Shown here piece by piece: positions 17,209-26,434 of a DNA stretch of 64,000 bases. A model generated the notes under the pieces. That model worked only from the letters and a program-made list of their open reading frames with translations. It ran no database searches and was not told the DNA's origin. The stretch is from PGYR01 sp041675005 (GTDB lineage Bacteria; Bacteroidota; Ignavibacteria; Kapaibacteriales; UBA2268): contig JBAYUQ010000002.1 in the NCBI GenBank assembly GCA_041675005.1, positions 1-64,000 of the forward strand. The letters run 5' to 3'. A program made the translations under genes and the position numbers. Each line of letters begins with the position of its first letter. Position 1 is the stretch's first letter.

Positions 17209-18099
17209 ATGGCAAATTTAAGAGAGTTAAAAAGAAGAATAGGTGGTGTAAAAAATACTGCTAAGATAACTCAAGCAATGAAAATGGTTTCTGCTGCTAA
17301 GTTAAAAAGGGGACAGAGAGCTATTGAATCGGCTAGACCTTATGTTCTTAAAATGCAAGAGATACTAGGTAATGTAATTGCTGGTATTGGTGATGATTAC
17401 CAAAATCCATTATTAACTGAAAGAGAAGTTAAAAATATTGCACTAGTTATAGTTGGTTCTGATAAAGGACTTTGCGGTAGTTTCAATGCAAATATCTTCA
17501 AAATGGTAAATACTTTTATCAAAGAAGATATTAAAATTAATTATCCTTCAGCAAACATTCAGTTAATATCTGTAGGTTATAAAACGGTATCTAAGTTTAG
17601 TAAAACAAATCTGGACGTTACCGATAATTTTAAAGATATATTTGGAACTTTAGAGTTCTCTAGTGCACAGAGAATTATTAAAACTTTCGAAAGTAAGTTT
17701 GTTAAGGGTGAAGTTGATAAAGTATATGTAATTTATAATGAATTCATCAACGTTATCAGACAAGAAGTTAGAGTGGAACAATTACTTCCTATAAACCCTA
17801 AAAAGAGCTTAGTAAAAGAAAATTCAAATAATAAAAGAGTTTCATATATATTTGAACCAAATGAAAAAGAAATAATGGATGAATTACTTCCAAAATTATT
17901 GAATATTTCACTTTGGAGAACTTTGTTAGAATCAAATGCAGCTGAAAATGCATCAAGAATGATGGCGATGGATAATGCTACTACTAACGCAAATGATTTA
18001 GTAAGTGAGCTAAATTTGAAATATAATAAAGAAAGACAAGCTGCAATTACAACTGAGATGTTAGAGATTGTAGGTGGAGCTGAAGCCCTCAATAAGTAG
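17209..18099 (+). CDS. atpG: ATP synthase F1 subunit gamma
   Basis: 296 residues. It starts MANLRELKRRIGGVKNTAKITQAMKMVSAAKL, the canonical gamma N-terminal helix, and ends in the matching C-terminal coiled coil (ASRMMAMDNATTNANDL). This is the rotor shaft between F1 and the c-ring. It is the last gene of the operon; atpD and atpC (beta, epsilon) are not in the window, consistent with their separate location in FCB genomes. Confidence 0.96.
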   Translation: MANLRELKRRIGGVKNTAKITQAMKMVSAAKLKRGQRAIESARPYVLKMQEILGNVIAGIGDDYQNPLLTEREVKNIALVIVGSDKGLCGSFNANIFKMVNTFIKEDIKINYPSANIQLISVGYKTVSKFSKTNLDVTDNFKDIFGTLEFSSAQRIIKTFESKFVKGEVDKVYVIYNEFINVIRQEVRVEQLLPINPKKSLVKENSNNKRVSYIFEPNEKEIMDELLPKLLNISLWRTLLESNAAENASRMMAMDNATTNANDLVSELNLKYNKERQAAITTEMLEIVGGAEALNK

Positions 18100-18130
18100 T
18101 AATTCTTATTAAATTCTAGAAATGTAATAA

Positions 18131-18159
18131 AAAGTAGTCCGTTTGGGCTACTTTTTTTT
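18131..18159 (+). terminator. Terminator of the atp operon
   Basis: AAAGTAGTCC (18131-18140) and GGGCTACTTT (18145-18154) pair with one G-U, around a GTTT loop, followed by a T tract to 18159. It lies 32 bases after the atpG stop. Confidence 0.85.
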
Positions 18160-18198
18160 ATTTTATATGAAACTAAATGTCAGAAATCAAATAATTTT

Positions 18199-19320
18199 AT
18201 GAAAAATCTAATAATTATTTTTATATTCTTCACAACTATGTTATTTGGAAGTGAATTCAGTGAACGTCAGAATAGAGGTACGATTGAATATACAAAACTT
18301 GACGAAAACTCTGGTATGGTAGTGGGCATTGAAAACCCCGACATAATTTGGGCAATTAATGATGGGAGTGCAAATGAAATATATGGTTTTGGCAAAAACG
18401 GTAAAAGTAAATCTATCCTTAATTTCAAAAAAAGTTTATTACAAGACAACTCTGATGTAGAGGATATTGGTATTATAGTATTGAATAATACGGTTTACAT
18501 TATACTTTCAGATACTGGCGACAATGATGCAAACAGAAAAAGTTGTTTTCTTTATTTTATTCCTGAACCCAAGAAAGCAGCTTTGTCAAGTGAGATAGAA
18601 ATCAAATCAAGTGATATATTCACTTTGGAATTTAGCTATGAAGATGGTCCACGTGATGCTGAATGTTTTTTTGTGGATCCAGATGGTAACAATTTATTTG
18701 TAGTTACTAAAAGAGAGAAGAATGCTCGCCTTTATAATGTACCTTTGAATTTCAATGGTCAGAGTATGATTGCTGAATTTATATTAGATTTTCCATTTGG
18801 AAATAACTCTGATGAAGGTTACACAGGAGTTACAGCAGGTGATATTTCAAAAGATGGAAATAAAATTTTGATAAAAGATTATAATAATCTCTGGTATTTC
18901 GAAAGATTAGATAGAGAACATTTAACAAATACTTTCTCTAGGGATCCTGTTAGAATAGATACATATATTTATTCTTTAAACGATGAACCACAAGGTGAAG
19001 CAATTTGTTGGGATAATGATAATCACGGTTTTTTCACTGCAAGTGAAGAAAAAATAATTTCTGGTTTTGATGCATCGTTATTTTATTTTGAAGAAGTAAA
19101 GTCATCAGTTAAAAAAAAAGTAACTGATATTAGCTTGATTGGTAATCTTTTGTATAATAATTCGCTTGTAAGCATACAGTTAGAGTTCTATAATTATATG
19201 GGTCAAAAGATATATTCTACTTTATTAGAGCCATTTAATTGTTTTGATATTAGCCCTTATTCAAATCAGGCACATTATTTGTTAATCGATAAATATAAAT
19301 CAATAATAAAGTTGAGATAG
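18199..19320 (+). CDS. Secreted beta-propeller-like protein
   Basis: 373 residues with a signal peptide (about 1-17). Segments such as NPDIIWAINDGSANEIYGF, DAECFFVDPDGNNLFVVTKRE and GDISKDGNKILIKDYNN have the pattern of propeller blades of the NHL/WD40-like secreted esterase-type group. The last 60 residues (SIQLEFYNYMGQKIYSTLL) resemble a degenerate T9SS sorting domain, with low certainty. It is the first of three closely spaced genes, with the putAbiC-like gene starting one base after its stop. Function unknown. Confidence 0.65.
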   Translation: MKNLIIIFIFFTTMLFGSEFSERQNRGTIEYTKLDENSGMVVGIENPDIIWAINDGSANEIYGFGKNGKSKSILNFKKSLLQDNSDVEDIGIIVLNNTVYIILSDTGDNDANRKSCFLYFIPEPKKAALSSEIEIKSSDIFTLEFSYEDGPRDAECFFVDPDGNNLFVVTKREKNARLYNVPLNFNGQSMIAEFILDFPFGNNSDEGYTGVTAGDISKDGNKILIKDYNNLWYFERLDREHLTNTFSRDPVRIDTYIYSLNDEPQGEAICWDNDNHGFFTASEEKIISGFDASLFYFEEVKSSVKKKVTDISLIGNLLYNNSLVSIQLEFYNYMGQKIYSTLLEPFNCFDISPYSNQAHYLLIDKYKSIIKLR

Positions 19321-19321
19321 T

Positions 19322-20215
19322 TTGCTTAAAAATCGACATATTTCGGAAAGAGTTGCAGTATTATTTATGGTAATTGGGGTGCTAGTTATCCTAGTATCTT
19401 TAGGAATTTCATTTGCTAATAGTGAGCATTACTTTAATGTAGAGCTCTCATTAGGAGAGTTTGGAGAATTTATTGGTGGTTTTGTGGGATCTCTTTGGTC
19501 TTTAGCTGGTATTCTTCTATTTTATAGTGCGTTAGTATATCAAAGAAAAGAACTAACGGAACAAAAGGATATCTTAGTTACTCAAACTGATGCTATGATT
19601 TTCCAAAGTAAAGAATTAGAAAGACAAAATGATACGCTTCAGAAACAGAAACAAGAAGAGACCTTTTTCCATTTATTAAGATTTCATATTGATTTAGTTG
19701 AAACTTTGACGTTTGAATCAAATGACATAGATATGCAAACTGGTAAAATGCAAAAACAACAAGTGAGGGGAAGAAATACATTTGGTGAGTTTTATAATGT
19801 TTTTAAAAGATTCTATTCAAAATACTTAGAACATTTAAGTGATGCTGGAGTTGATGAAGATAGCTTAAAAGGGGTTATAGAAACATCTTATACTAGCTTT
19901 TTTACAGAATTTAAATACGAACTTGGTCACTATTTTAGAAATATAACTAATTTACTTTTATTCATAGATAGAGCGAATGAAGAAGATAAGCACTTTTTCC
20001 TTAGTATTCTTTTTTCGCAAATTAGTGTTTATGAAATGTCTCTGATATTTTTTCATGGATTAACATTAGAAAATAGAGATTTGAAGGTATTTATTGAAAA
20101 ATATGCATTAATGCAAGATTTATATCAAGATGATTTGATTAAATTGAACATTAATCTATACAATGATAGTGCTTATAAAAATGAAAATTATGATTTTACT
20201 TACGATATTGATTAG
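19322..20215 (+). CDS. Membrane-anchored putAbiC-like protein (putative phage abortive infection)
   Basis: 297 residues. Two N-terminal membrane helices (about 12-32 and 50-70) flank the segment LSLGEFGEFIGGFVGSLWSLAG; a coiled coil (75-112, RKELTEQKDILVTQTD...) and a helical domain with EETFFHLLRFHIDLVETL and YFRNITNLLLFIDRA follow. This order matches the family annotated as putative phage abortive infection protein (putAbiC). A role in defence is inferred from the family name only. The start is TTG at 19322, one base after the upstream stop; the HDOD gene follows 11 bases later. An internal ATG would also keep both helices. Confidence 0.7.
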   Translation: MLKNRHISERVAVLFMVIGVLVILVSLGISFANSEHYFNVELSLGEFGEFIGGFVGSLWSLAGILLFYSALVYQRKELTEQKDILVTQTDAMIFQSKELERQNDTLQKQKQEETFFHLLRFHIDLVETLTFESNDIDMQTGKMQKQQVRGRNTFGEFYNVFKRFYSKYLEHLSDAGVDEDSLKGVIETSYTSFFTEFKYELGHYFRNITNLLLFIDRANEEDKHFFLSILFSQISVYEMSLIFFHGLTLENRDLKVFIEKYALMQDLYQDDLIKLNINLYNDSAYKNENYDFTYDID

Positions 20216-20226
20216 TTGGAGCTAAT

Positions 20227-21090
20227 ATGACAATATTTGATAAATTTATGCAGAAAGATAATTTTATATCATTACCTGATATTGCATCTCGACTTTTAGA
20301 GATACTACAGGAAGATGATGTAGATGTTAATGAGATTGTTCGATTAGTTGAATCTGATCCAGTTATTTCGATGAAAGTTTTAAAAATGGCTAACTCCCCT
20401 ATCTTCCAAGCAAGAACACAAATTGTTGACCTTAATCAAGCAACACAAATTTTAGGGACGAAGAGAGTTAGTGATATCGTATTTAGCGTATCGCTACACT
20501 CTAAGCTATTTATCGGTAGAAATCTGAACATCTACCCACTATTAGAAAAATACTTCTACAACTCGTTTCTTGTAGGTAATCTGTCAAAGGTATTCCTTGA
20601 TTTTTATGATAGCCGTACTAGAAATGGCTTATTTGTATCTGGCTTACTCCATGACATTGGACGAATGATAATGATACAAATGGAGCCATTAGATTATGTA
20701 AGGGCAATTGAGTTGATGAATTTAGAGGAAATTTCTGAAATAGAAGCTGAGAATCATATATTCAAAGAAAATCATACAATTGTTGGAACAAATTTGGCAG
20801 AAGTTTGGTCATTACCTGAGATGGTTAGAAGTGTGATAACTAACTATACAGAACCAAGTAAAGCTACTAACTTCCAAACACTTAGCTATGGTGTTAATGT
20901 AAGTAAGGAATATGTAAATAGAATATCAGCGAAAGACTTTGAAAATCTTGAAAACATTTCACTATCAAACTTCAAGAACTATAATACGTTAGATAGTATG
21001 ATTCATATCAGTGATAAGAAGAGACAGATTGACGAAAAGATGAAAGAGCTGATAGTTAACCTACCAGACTCTTACGTACTTTTCAAATAA
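20227..21090 (+). CDS. HDOD domain protein
   Basis: 287 residues. The HDOD core covers about 10-205: LPDIASRLLEIL, the NSPIFQARTQIVDLNQATQILGT segment and LLHDIGRMIM, where an HD pair is retained, though HDOD proteins usually lack full HD phosphohydrolase metal sites. HDOD proteins act in signalling and stress responses, often next to two-component or c-di-GMP genes. It lies 11 bases after the putAbiC-like gene and ends 14 bases before the convergent rhodanese-thioredoxin gene. Confidence 0.88.
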   Translation: MTIFDKFMQKDNFISLPDIASRLLEILQEDDVDVNEIVRLVESDPVISMKVLKMANSPIFQARTQIVDLNQATQILGTKRVSDIVFSVSLHSKLFIGRNLNIYPLLEKYFYNSFLVGNLSKVFLDFYDSRTRNGLFVSGLLHDIGRMIMIQMEPLDYVRAIELMNLEEISEIEAENHIFKENHTIVGTNLAEVWSLPEMVRSVITNYTEPSKATNFQTLSYGVNVSKEYVNRISAKDFENLENISLSNFKNYNTLDSMIHISDKKRQIDEKMKELIVNLPDSYVLFK

Positions 21091-21104
21091 TTAGGTGGTG
21101 AAAA

Positions 21105-21899
21105 TTAAGAATTACTTTTTATGACTTCTTTTATACTTTCTTCATCAGTAAGTCCAAGATAATTCCATACTTCTTTACCATTTTTATACATTTTAAGTGT
21201 GGGTAATCCTTCTATTCTTAATTGCTTAGCAATTATTGGATTATGATCTACATCTATCTTGACCAATTCTATTTTACTACTATATTCTTTTGCCAATTTG
21301 TCTAGTATTGGAGATAATTTTTTACATGGGCCACACCATTCTGCATTAAAATCTACTAATACTAATTTTTCATTGTTTGATATTAATTGTAGGTATTTAT
21401 CACCATCCATTCCTGTTAAGCCCTCTTCTGTAGAAGAACCACTTTGACCATCAGAATCTTTTTGTTTCGAGGAGCCACTAAAAGATAATTTAAGGCCATT
21501 AGCATTCCAAGCTGTTATTCCACCTTGCAAATCATATATTTCAGTGAATCCCATATCAACAAGTTTAGATGCTGCACTAGAACTTCTTCCACCTGAACGG
21601 CAATAAAGGAATACCGGTTTACTTTTATCCAATTTTGATATTTCCTTATCAAAATTAGAATCATATACATTCAGATTCAATGAAGATTCAATATGACCTG
21701 AATTATACTCTTCTGGAGTTCGAACATCTACAAGTTGAGCATTTGGTGTTTCAGAAAGTTTTCCATGGAAAGACTTAGCGTCTAATCTTTCTGATATTAC
21801 TTGGCCATTAGTTGTTTCAGTTTTATCATTGCTTGTACATGCTACTAACATGAAAGGCAATAAAGCTACAAGTAGCAATAATTTTCTATAATTATACAT
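21105..21899 (-). CDS. Lipoprotein with rhodanese and thioredoxin domains
   Basis: 264 residues. A lipoprotein signal ends in LVAC21. A rhodanese domain (about 37-138) carries catalytic C100 in CRSGGRSS; after a Ser/Gly linker a thioredoxin domain (about 163-262) has the WCGPC active site at 188-192 and the cis-Pro in EGLPTL. Both catalytic sites are intact, so a periplasmic sulfur-transfer plus thiol-redox function is likely. It is the last gene of the rhodanese operon, 30 bases after the small membrane protein. Confidence 0.9.
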   Translation of the reverse strand: MYNYRKLLLLVALLPFMLVACTSNDKTETTNGQVISERLDAKSFHGKLSETPNAQLVDVRTPEEYNSGHIESSLNLNVYDSNFDKEISKLDKSKPVFLYCRSGGRSSSAASKLVDMGFTEIYDLQGGITAWNANGLKLSFSGSSKQKDSDGQSGSSTEEGLTGMDGDKYLQLISNNEKLVLVDFNAEWCGPCKKLSPILDKLAKEYSSKIELVKIDVDHNPIIAKQLRIEGLPTLKMYKNGKEVWNYLGLTDEESIKEVIKSNS

Positions 21900-21929
21900 T
21901 TTAATTCCGAATTTATATTCTTGATTTGG

Positions 21930-22103
21930 TTAAAGCTTACTGTCGTCTATAGAGCAATTTTGTTTTAAACACCCCATATTGAAATAAGAAAATACAAAAT
22001 ATCCAATTGAAATAACAATCATTGGGATATTTTCGTTAACAATTCCTGATACTAGGAAAAAAATTCCTATAGTATAAGCCACTATTTTAGTTAATTTTCG
22101 CAT
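21930..22103 (-). CDS. Small two-helix membrane protein of the rhodanese operon
   Basis: 57 residues. MRKLTKIVAYTIGIFFLVSG opens the first membrane helix; a second runs about 28-43 and the protein ends with a two-cysteine tail, MGCLKQNCSIDD. It resembles the DUF2892/YgaP-type membrane partners that accompany rhodaneses, in size and layout rather than by a certain sequence match. Its ATG overlaps the upstream rhodanese stop (TAATG), strong support that it is translated. The cysteines could accept sulfane sulfur or anchor a metal; this is inference. Confidence 0.75.
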   Translation of the reverse strand: MRKLTKIVAYTIGIFFLVSGIVNENIPMIVISIGYFVFSYFNMGCLKQNCSIDDSKL

Positions 22104-22384
22104 TATCTTAACTGTTGAAGTTCAATATTTTTCCAGCTACCACCATTATAGACGTTTTGTACTCCCGCCTTAGATAAATACTCAGTAGCCATTCCACTTC
22201 TTGCACCTGAAGCACAGCAAAGAATGATAGGTTTAGGCATATTGTTGAATTCTTCTATAAACAGTGGTACTTGGTCCACAGGTATGTTACGAGAATTGTT
22301 GACATGTCCATCACTAAACTCGTTTTCAGTTCTTACATCAATTATTTGAACTGATTCATTTTTTAATAACTCAAATAAATCCAT
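22103..22384 (-). CDS. Single-domain rhodanese
   Basis: 93 residues, a stand-alone rhodanese (GlpE/PspE size) with IIDVRTENEFSDGHV and the active-site loop CCASGARSG, where C57 is the catalytic cysteine. It has no signal peptide, so it is cytoplasmic. It transfers sulfane sulfur to an acceptor such as thioredoxin. It is the first gene of a three-gene operon and is translationally coupled to the small membrane protein. Confidence 0.9.
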   Translation of the reverse strand: MDLFELLKNESVQIIDVRTENEFSDGHVNNSRNIPVDQVPLFIEEFNNMPKPIILCCASGARSGMATEYLSKAGVQNVYNGGSWKNIELQQLR

Positions 22385-22450
22385 TTATTCCTGATTAGAT
22401 ATTATTATAAAAAATACTTGACGAAATATATTTATTTCAATTGTGTGTAT

Positions 22451-22484
22451 AAAAAAAGCAGTAGCTAGACTATAACTACTGCTT
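22451..22484 (-). terminator. Terminator of the acyl-CoA dehydrogenase gene
   Basis: AAGCAGTAG (22456-22464) and CTACTGCTT (22476-22484) form a perfect 9-bp stem. The A run at 22451-22457 gives the U tract on the minus strand, downstream of the gene ending at 22505. Confidence 0.85.
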
Positions 22485-22504
22485 AGAATAATCGCAATGT
22501 ATTT

Positions 22505-23653
22505 CTAGCTATTTACAATAAAGTGTCTTGAGATAACAAGTCTTTGTATTTCACTTGTACCTTCATATAATTCAGTGATTTTTGCATCACGATAATATCG
22601 CTCAACATTGAAATCCTCTGTATATCCATATCCACCGTGTACTTGTATTGCCTTATTAGCACAGAACATAGCCGTTTCAGAGGCATCTAATTTAGCCATA
22701 GCTGCATAAGTTGAGTAAACTTCTCCTGCGTCTTTCATTTTAGAAGCTCTCCATGTCAATAACCAAGAAGCTTCATATCTAACTCTCATGTCAGCAATCA
22801 TCCATTGTATTGCTTGGAAACTATTGATTGGTTTACCGAATTGTTCTCTTTCTTTAGAGTATTTAAGTGCATCTTCGAAAGAAGCACGTGCGATACCTAA
22901 TGCTTGAGCAGCAATCCCTAAACGACCACCATCAAGAGTAATCATCGCCAATTTAAAACCCTCATTCAGATTACCTAACATAGCTTCTTTTGGAAGTTCA
23001 ACGTTATCTAATATTATTTCTGTAGTTGATGAAGAGCGAATACCTAATTTTTTCTCTACTTTACCAATACTATAGCCTGGAGTATCTGCTTCTACTATAA
23101 AGGCAGTAACACCACGGGTTTTACTTTCTGGCTCTGTAGAAGCTAATAAAACGAAAACGTCTGCCTCTGCCCCGTTCGTTGCAAATATCTTAGAACCATT
23201 CAGTATCCATTTATCACCTACTAGTTTAGCAGTTGTCTTAGTGGCACCAGCGTCAGAACCAGCCCCAGATTCAGTTAATGAAAAAGCACCTATCTTTTTA
23301 CCTAATAGCATATCAGGAAGATACTTTTGCTTTTGCTCTTCTGTACCAAACCTATAAATTGGATCACAAGTCAATGATGAATGTGCTGATATAATAACAC
23401 CAGTTGATGCGCAGTATCTAGATATTTCTTCTATTGCAAGCATATATGATACATAGTCCATTCCAGAACCACCATATTCAACTGGATATGCTATACCCAT
23501 TAATCCTAATTCACCAGCTTTTTCTATAATTTCTTTTGGAAACCTATGATTTCTTTCGTTTTCTGATGCTACTGGCTCTATTTCATTGACTGCGAAGTCA
23601 TGTACCATTTGTTGTAACATTTTTTGTTCGTCTGTTAGAAGTAAATCAAACAT
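22505..23653 (-). CDS. Acyl-CoA dehydrogenase (short/medium-chain type)
   Basis: 382 residues, standard ACAD length. Motifs: AFSLTESGAGSDAGATKT near the FAD site, the YSKEREQFGKPI helix, and the catalytic base Glu in LYEGTSEIQRLVI. It probably oxidises short- or medium-chain acyl-CoA and passes electrons to ETF, in fatty-acid or branched amino-acid breakdown. It follows the RsiV-like gene by 11 bases. A second ACAD paralogue lies 0.9 kb away on the other strand. Confidence 0.92.
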   Translation of the reverse strand: MFDLLLTDEQKMLQQMVHDFAVNEIEPVASENERNHRFPKEIIEKAGELGLMGIAYPVEYGGSGMDYVSYMLAIEEISRYCASTGVIISAHSSLTCDPIYRFGTEEQKQKYLPDMLLGKKIGAFSLTESGAGSDAGATKTTAKLVGDKWILNGSKIFATNGAEADVFVLLASTEPESKTRGVTAFIVEADTPGYSIGKVEKKLGIRSSSTTEIILDNVELPKEAMLGNLNEGFKLAMITLDGGRLGIAAQALGIARASFEDALKYSKEREQFGKPINSFQAIQWMIADMRVRYEASWLLTWRASKMKDAGEVYSTYAAMAKLDASETAMFCANKAIQVHGGYGYTEDFNVERYYRDAKITELYEGTSEIQRLVISRHFIVNS

Positions 23654-23664
23654 TATAAACCCAC

Positions 23665-24471
23665 TTATTCTTTATTAATAATATATTTATATTCTTTTTT
23701 AATTGTTGATTCTAATTTACGCAAAGGTATCTCTACTAAAATTTGACCTTCTGAATAAGAAGTTATCTCATAAGTATTATATAAGAAAGTAACGTTCTTA
23801 GAATCTATTGAAAAGTTGTCATTCAAATGAAATTTGTTGTCATTAAACCAATATCCTTCTTTATCTATTTCTACTTGGTTTTTAGATAGACCTCTTTCTA
23901 TTAGAAAAAAATCGTAAGCAATTTCTGTTAACTTATTAATTTCAAATATATCGGATGCCTTTAAGAGTTTCTTATTTTCTAAATCAAACACAGAATAATT
24001 AGTAGAATAAGTACCGTGTGCACCACCAGTGTATGATTCTTGGTTCTCAACGACAACTATTAAATTGTCTTTTGTATACATAGTATCAATATCTAGTTTC
24101 TTATACAATTCTAAATGTTCAACATCAGTGTCATAACTATCTAATCCCACCTGGTCTATATGATATTTAATAAATGATTTTATTGTTTCTGTATTAAGGA
24201 TAGATTTATTTCCTTCTAATTTCTCTATATCTAGATACTTGGCAACAGACTCTATTACATATTGATTTAAAAAATCTTTGTTGTCGCCTACAAAGGTAGG
24301 TACTTTGATTTGATACTCATACGTACCATTATCATTAACCCTTTTAGTCTCAGTAAGTTCTATATATTGAATACTATAGGAACCATCAGACTGACTTTCA
24401 TTGCTATTGCGGATACATGATGTAAATAGAAATAATAAAATAATTGTTAGGTAATAACGGGATTGAATCAT
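23665..24471 (-). CDS. Lipoprotein with DUF4163/DUF3298 (RsiV-like) domains
   Basis: 268 residues. The signal sequence ends FLFTSC, a lipobox. The DUF3298 motif is clear as YTGGAHGTYSTNYSVFDLENKKLLKASDIF, and the N-terminal part fits DUF4163. In Bacillus this fold is the extracytoplasmic domain of the anti-sigma factor RsiV, which binds lysozyme; here there is no cytoplasmic anti-sigma domain, so it is a free lipoprotein. Lysozyme or glycan binding is only a family-based guess. Confidence 0.8.
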   Translation of the reverse strand: MIQSRYYLTIILLFLFTSCIRNSNESQSDGSYSIQYIELTETKRVNDNGTYEYQIKVPTFVGDNKDFLNQYVIESVAKYLDIEKLEGNKSILNTETIKSFIKYHIDQVGLDSYDTDVEHLELYKKLDIDTMYTKDNLIVVVENQESYTGGAHGTYSTNYSVFDLENKKLLKASDIFEINKLTEIAYDFFLIERGLSKNQVEIDKEGYWFNDNKFHLNDNFSIDSKNVTFLYNTYEITSYSEGQILVEIPLRKLESTIKKEYKYIINKE

Positions 24472-24552
24472 CGAATTTATTTTTTAATAATTAAAATTCT
24501 TATATTGTAAAATTACATAATGTTTTTCAGTAAAAAAATAATTAACTAGAAT

Positions 24553-25710
24553 ATGCCTTTAAATCGTAATCTAACAGAAGATCAAATTTTAATACGCGAT
24601 ACAATTCGCAGTTTTGCAGAAGATAATATCAGGAAGCAATCTAAGATATTAGACGAAAATGAAGAGTTTTCGTATGAAATTACTGCACAAATGTCTGAAC
24701 TTGGACTACTTGGGGCATTTTTACCCTCGGAATACGGTGGTGCAGAATTAGATTACGTTTCATATATAATTGCCGTAGAAGAGTTAGCAAGAGTAGATAG
24801 CTCTCAGGCAGCAACAATTGCTGCTCATAATTCACTTGGTACCGGACCTATTTACTATTTTGGAAATGAGGAGCAAAAGGAAAAGTATTTACCACAATTA
24901 GCTAGCGGTAAACTATGGGGGTTTGGTTTAACAGAACCCGAAGCTGGATCAGATGCAGGTAATACGCAGACAACTGCTGTACAAGATGGAGATTATTGGA
25001 TACTAAATGGTACAAAAATATTCATTACTAATTCAGCTACAAATATTACGGTTGGCTCTACAATTCTTGCCATAACAGGCGAAAGAGATGGTGGCGGTAA
25101 AGAACTATCTTGTTTCTTAGTAGAAAATCATACTGAAGGTTTTTCACAGTTAGTCATGAAAGATAAGATGATGTGGCGAGGTTCAAATACTGGCGAGTTA
25201 GTTTTAGAAAATGTTAGAGTTCATAAATCATCAATGCTTGGTAAACAAGGAGAAGGATTCAAACAAATGTTATCAACTTTGGACCGTGGCAGACTTTCTA
25301 TTGCTGCTATGGGATTAGGTTTAGCTCAAGGAGCTTATGAGTTAGCACTAAAATATTCCAAAGAAAGAATTACATTTGGTAAACCAATCTCACGTTATCA
25401 GGCAACTGCTTTCAAATTAGCTGATGTTGAAATGGGACTGGAATTGGCTCGTAACTACCTCTATGATGTATGTAGAATGCAAGAAGAAGGGCTAAATATC
25501 ACAAAAGAAGGGGCAATAGCAAAGCTTTATTGCTCAGAGTTAGCACACACTTCGGCAAATCACTGTGTCCAAATACATGGTGGATATGGACTGATGAAAG
25601 AGTATGATGCAGAGAAGTATTATCGTGATCAGAAGTTATTAGAAATTGGTGAAGGTACAAGTGAAATACAAAGACTTGTAATAGCACGATCTATAGGTTG
25701 TTTTGATTGA
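24553..25710 (+). CDS. Acyl-CoA dehydrogenase, second paralogue
   Basis: 385 residues with the same ACAD landmarks as the gene at 22505: GFGLTEPEAGSDAGNTQTTA, YSKERITFGKPISRYQ and the catalytic Glu in IGEGTSEIQRLVI. The two are not recent duplicates, since the sequences differ throughout. It lies divergently from the RsiV-like gene. Substrate preference cannot be read from the sequence. Confidence 0.92.
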   Translation: MPLNRNLTEDQILIRDTIRSFAEDNIRKQSKILDENEEFSYEITAQMSELGLLGAFLPSEYGGAELDYVSYIIAVEELARVDSSQAATIAAHNSLGTGPIYYFGNEEQKEKYLPQLASGKLWGFGLTEPEAGSDAGNTQTTAVQDGDYWILNGTKIFITNSATNITVGSTILAITGERDGGGKELSCFLVENHTEGFSQLVMKDKMMWRGSNTGELVLENVRVHKSSMLGKQGEGFKQMLSTLDRGRLSIAAMGLGLAQGAYELALKYSKERITFGKPISRYQATAFKLADVEMGLELARNYLYDVCRMQEEGLNITKEGAIAKLYCSELAHTSANHCVQIHGGYGLMKEYDAEKYYRDQKLLEIGEGTSEIQRLVIARSIGCFD

Positions 25711-25768
25711 TGAATGTAACTTAATGTTCAATTAAAGCGTCTTTAAAAATAAAAAAAGTAAATTCCTT

Positions 25769-26434
25769 ATGAAAGTATTAGTATTAGTTTTATTATTCCC
25801 CATTTATTTAATTTCTCAGAGTTCAAGTAACTCCAAACAACAAGTTAATTCTTTAAAAATATTAGAAATCGATTTAGATAATAAACTGTCATTGATAGAT
25901 ACTGCTGTTGTTTTCGATAGAACATTCAGTGATAAATATAAATTTGATTTTAATCAGATAATGGAAGAATTAATAGAAGTTTCATACCCGAACATAGAAT
26001 TATTTCACTATTTGATGGCTTCTAAATATCAAAATTTAGATTCGTCTGAAAGTAATGGTATCCGTACTTACAAATTCTCTAGTTGGTGTCATAGAGATAC
26101 TGTAGATTGGGAGACTGGTAGAGACGGTAAAATTGAATATGAAATCGAGTATAGTAATTGTAAAATAGTTGATATTGTAAAGTTAGATAAGAACAACAGA
26201 GTAACTCACTATACCTTCAGTAGTTTAGGGAATATTAGTTCCGAAGATTTTAGATTTGATGAGAAAGATAGATTAGTGGAGATAACATCTCCTAAAGGAC
26301 ATTTTATGCTATACTATGATGAAATTAACAGAGTGGATAGAATTGTTGAAGATTATGAAAATATTGGTAATATAGTTCAAACTATGGGTGGATCACTAAA
26401 AAGAGAGATTACATATAAATTCGTTTACAAATGA
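25769..26434 (+). CDS. Secreted protein of unknown function
   Basis: 221 residues. An N-terminal hydrophobic segment (MKVLVLVLLFPIYLISQSSS) looks like a signal peptide. The C-terminal half has beta-rich segments such as VTHYTFSSLGNISSEDFRFDEKDRLVEI and HFMLYYDEINRVDRIV, reminiscent of YD/RHS-like short repeats but not diagnostic. It ends one base before the convergent alkaline phosphatase gene. No function is proposed. Confidence 0.6.
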   Translation: MKVLVLVLLFPIYLISQSSSNSKQQVNSLKILEIDLDNKLSLIDTAVVFDRTFSDKYKFDFNQIMEELIEVSYPNIELFHYLMASKYQNLDSSESNGIRTYKFSSWCHRDTVDWETGRDGKIEYEIEYSNCKIVDIVKLDKNNRVTHYTFSSLGNISSEDFRFDEKDRLVEITSPKGHFMLYYDEINRVDRIVEDYENIGNIVQTMGGSLKREITYKFVYK

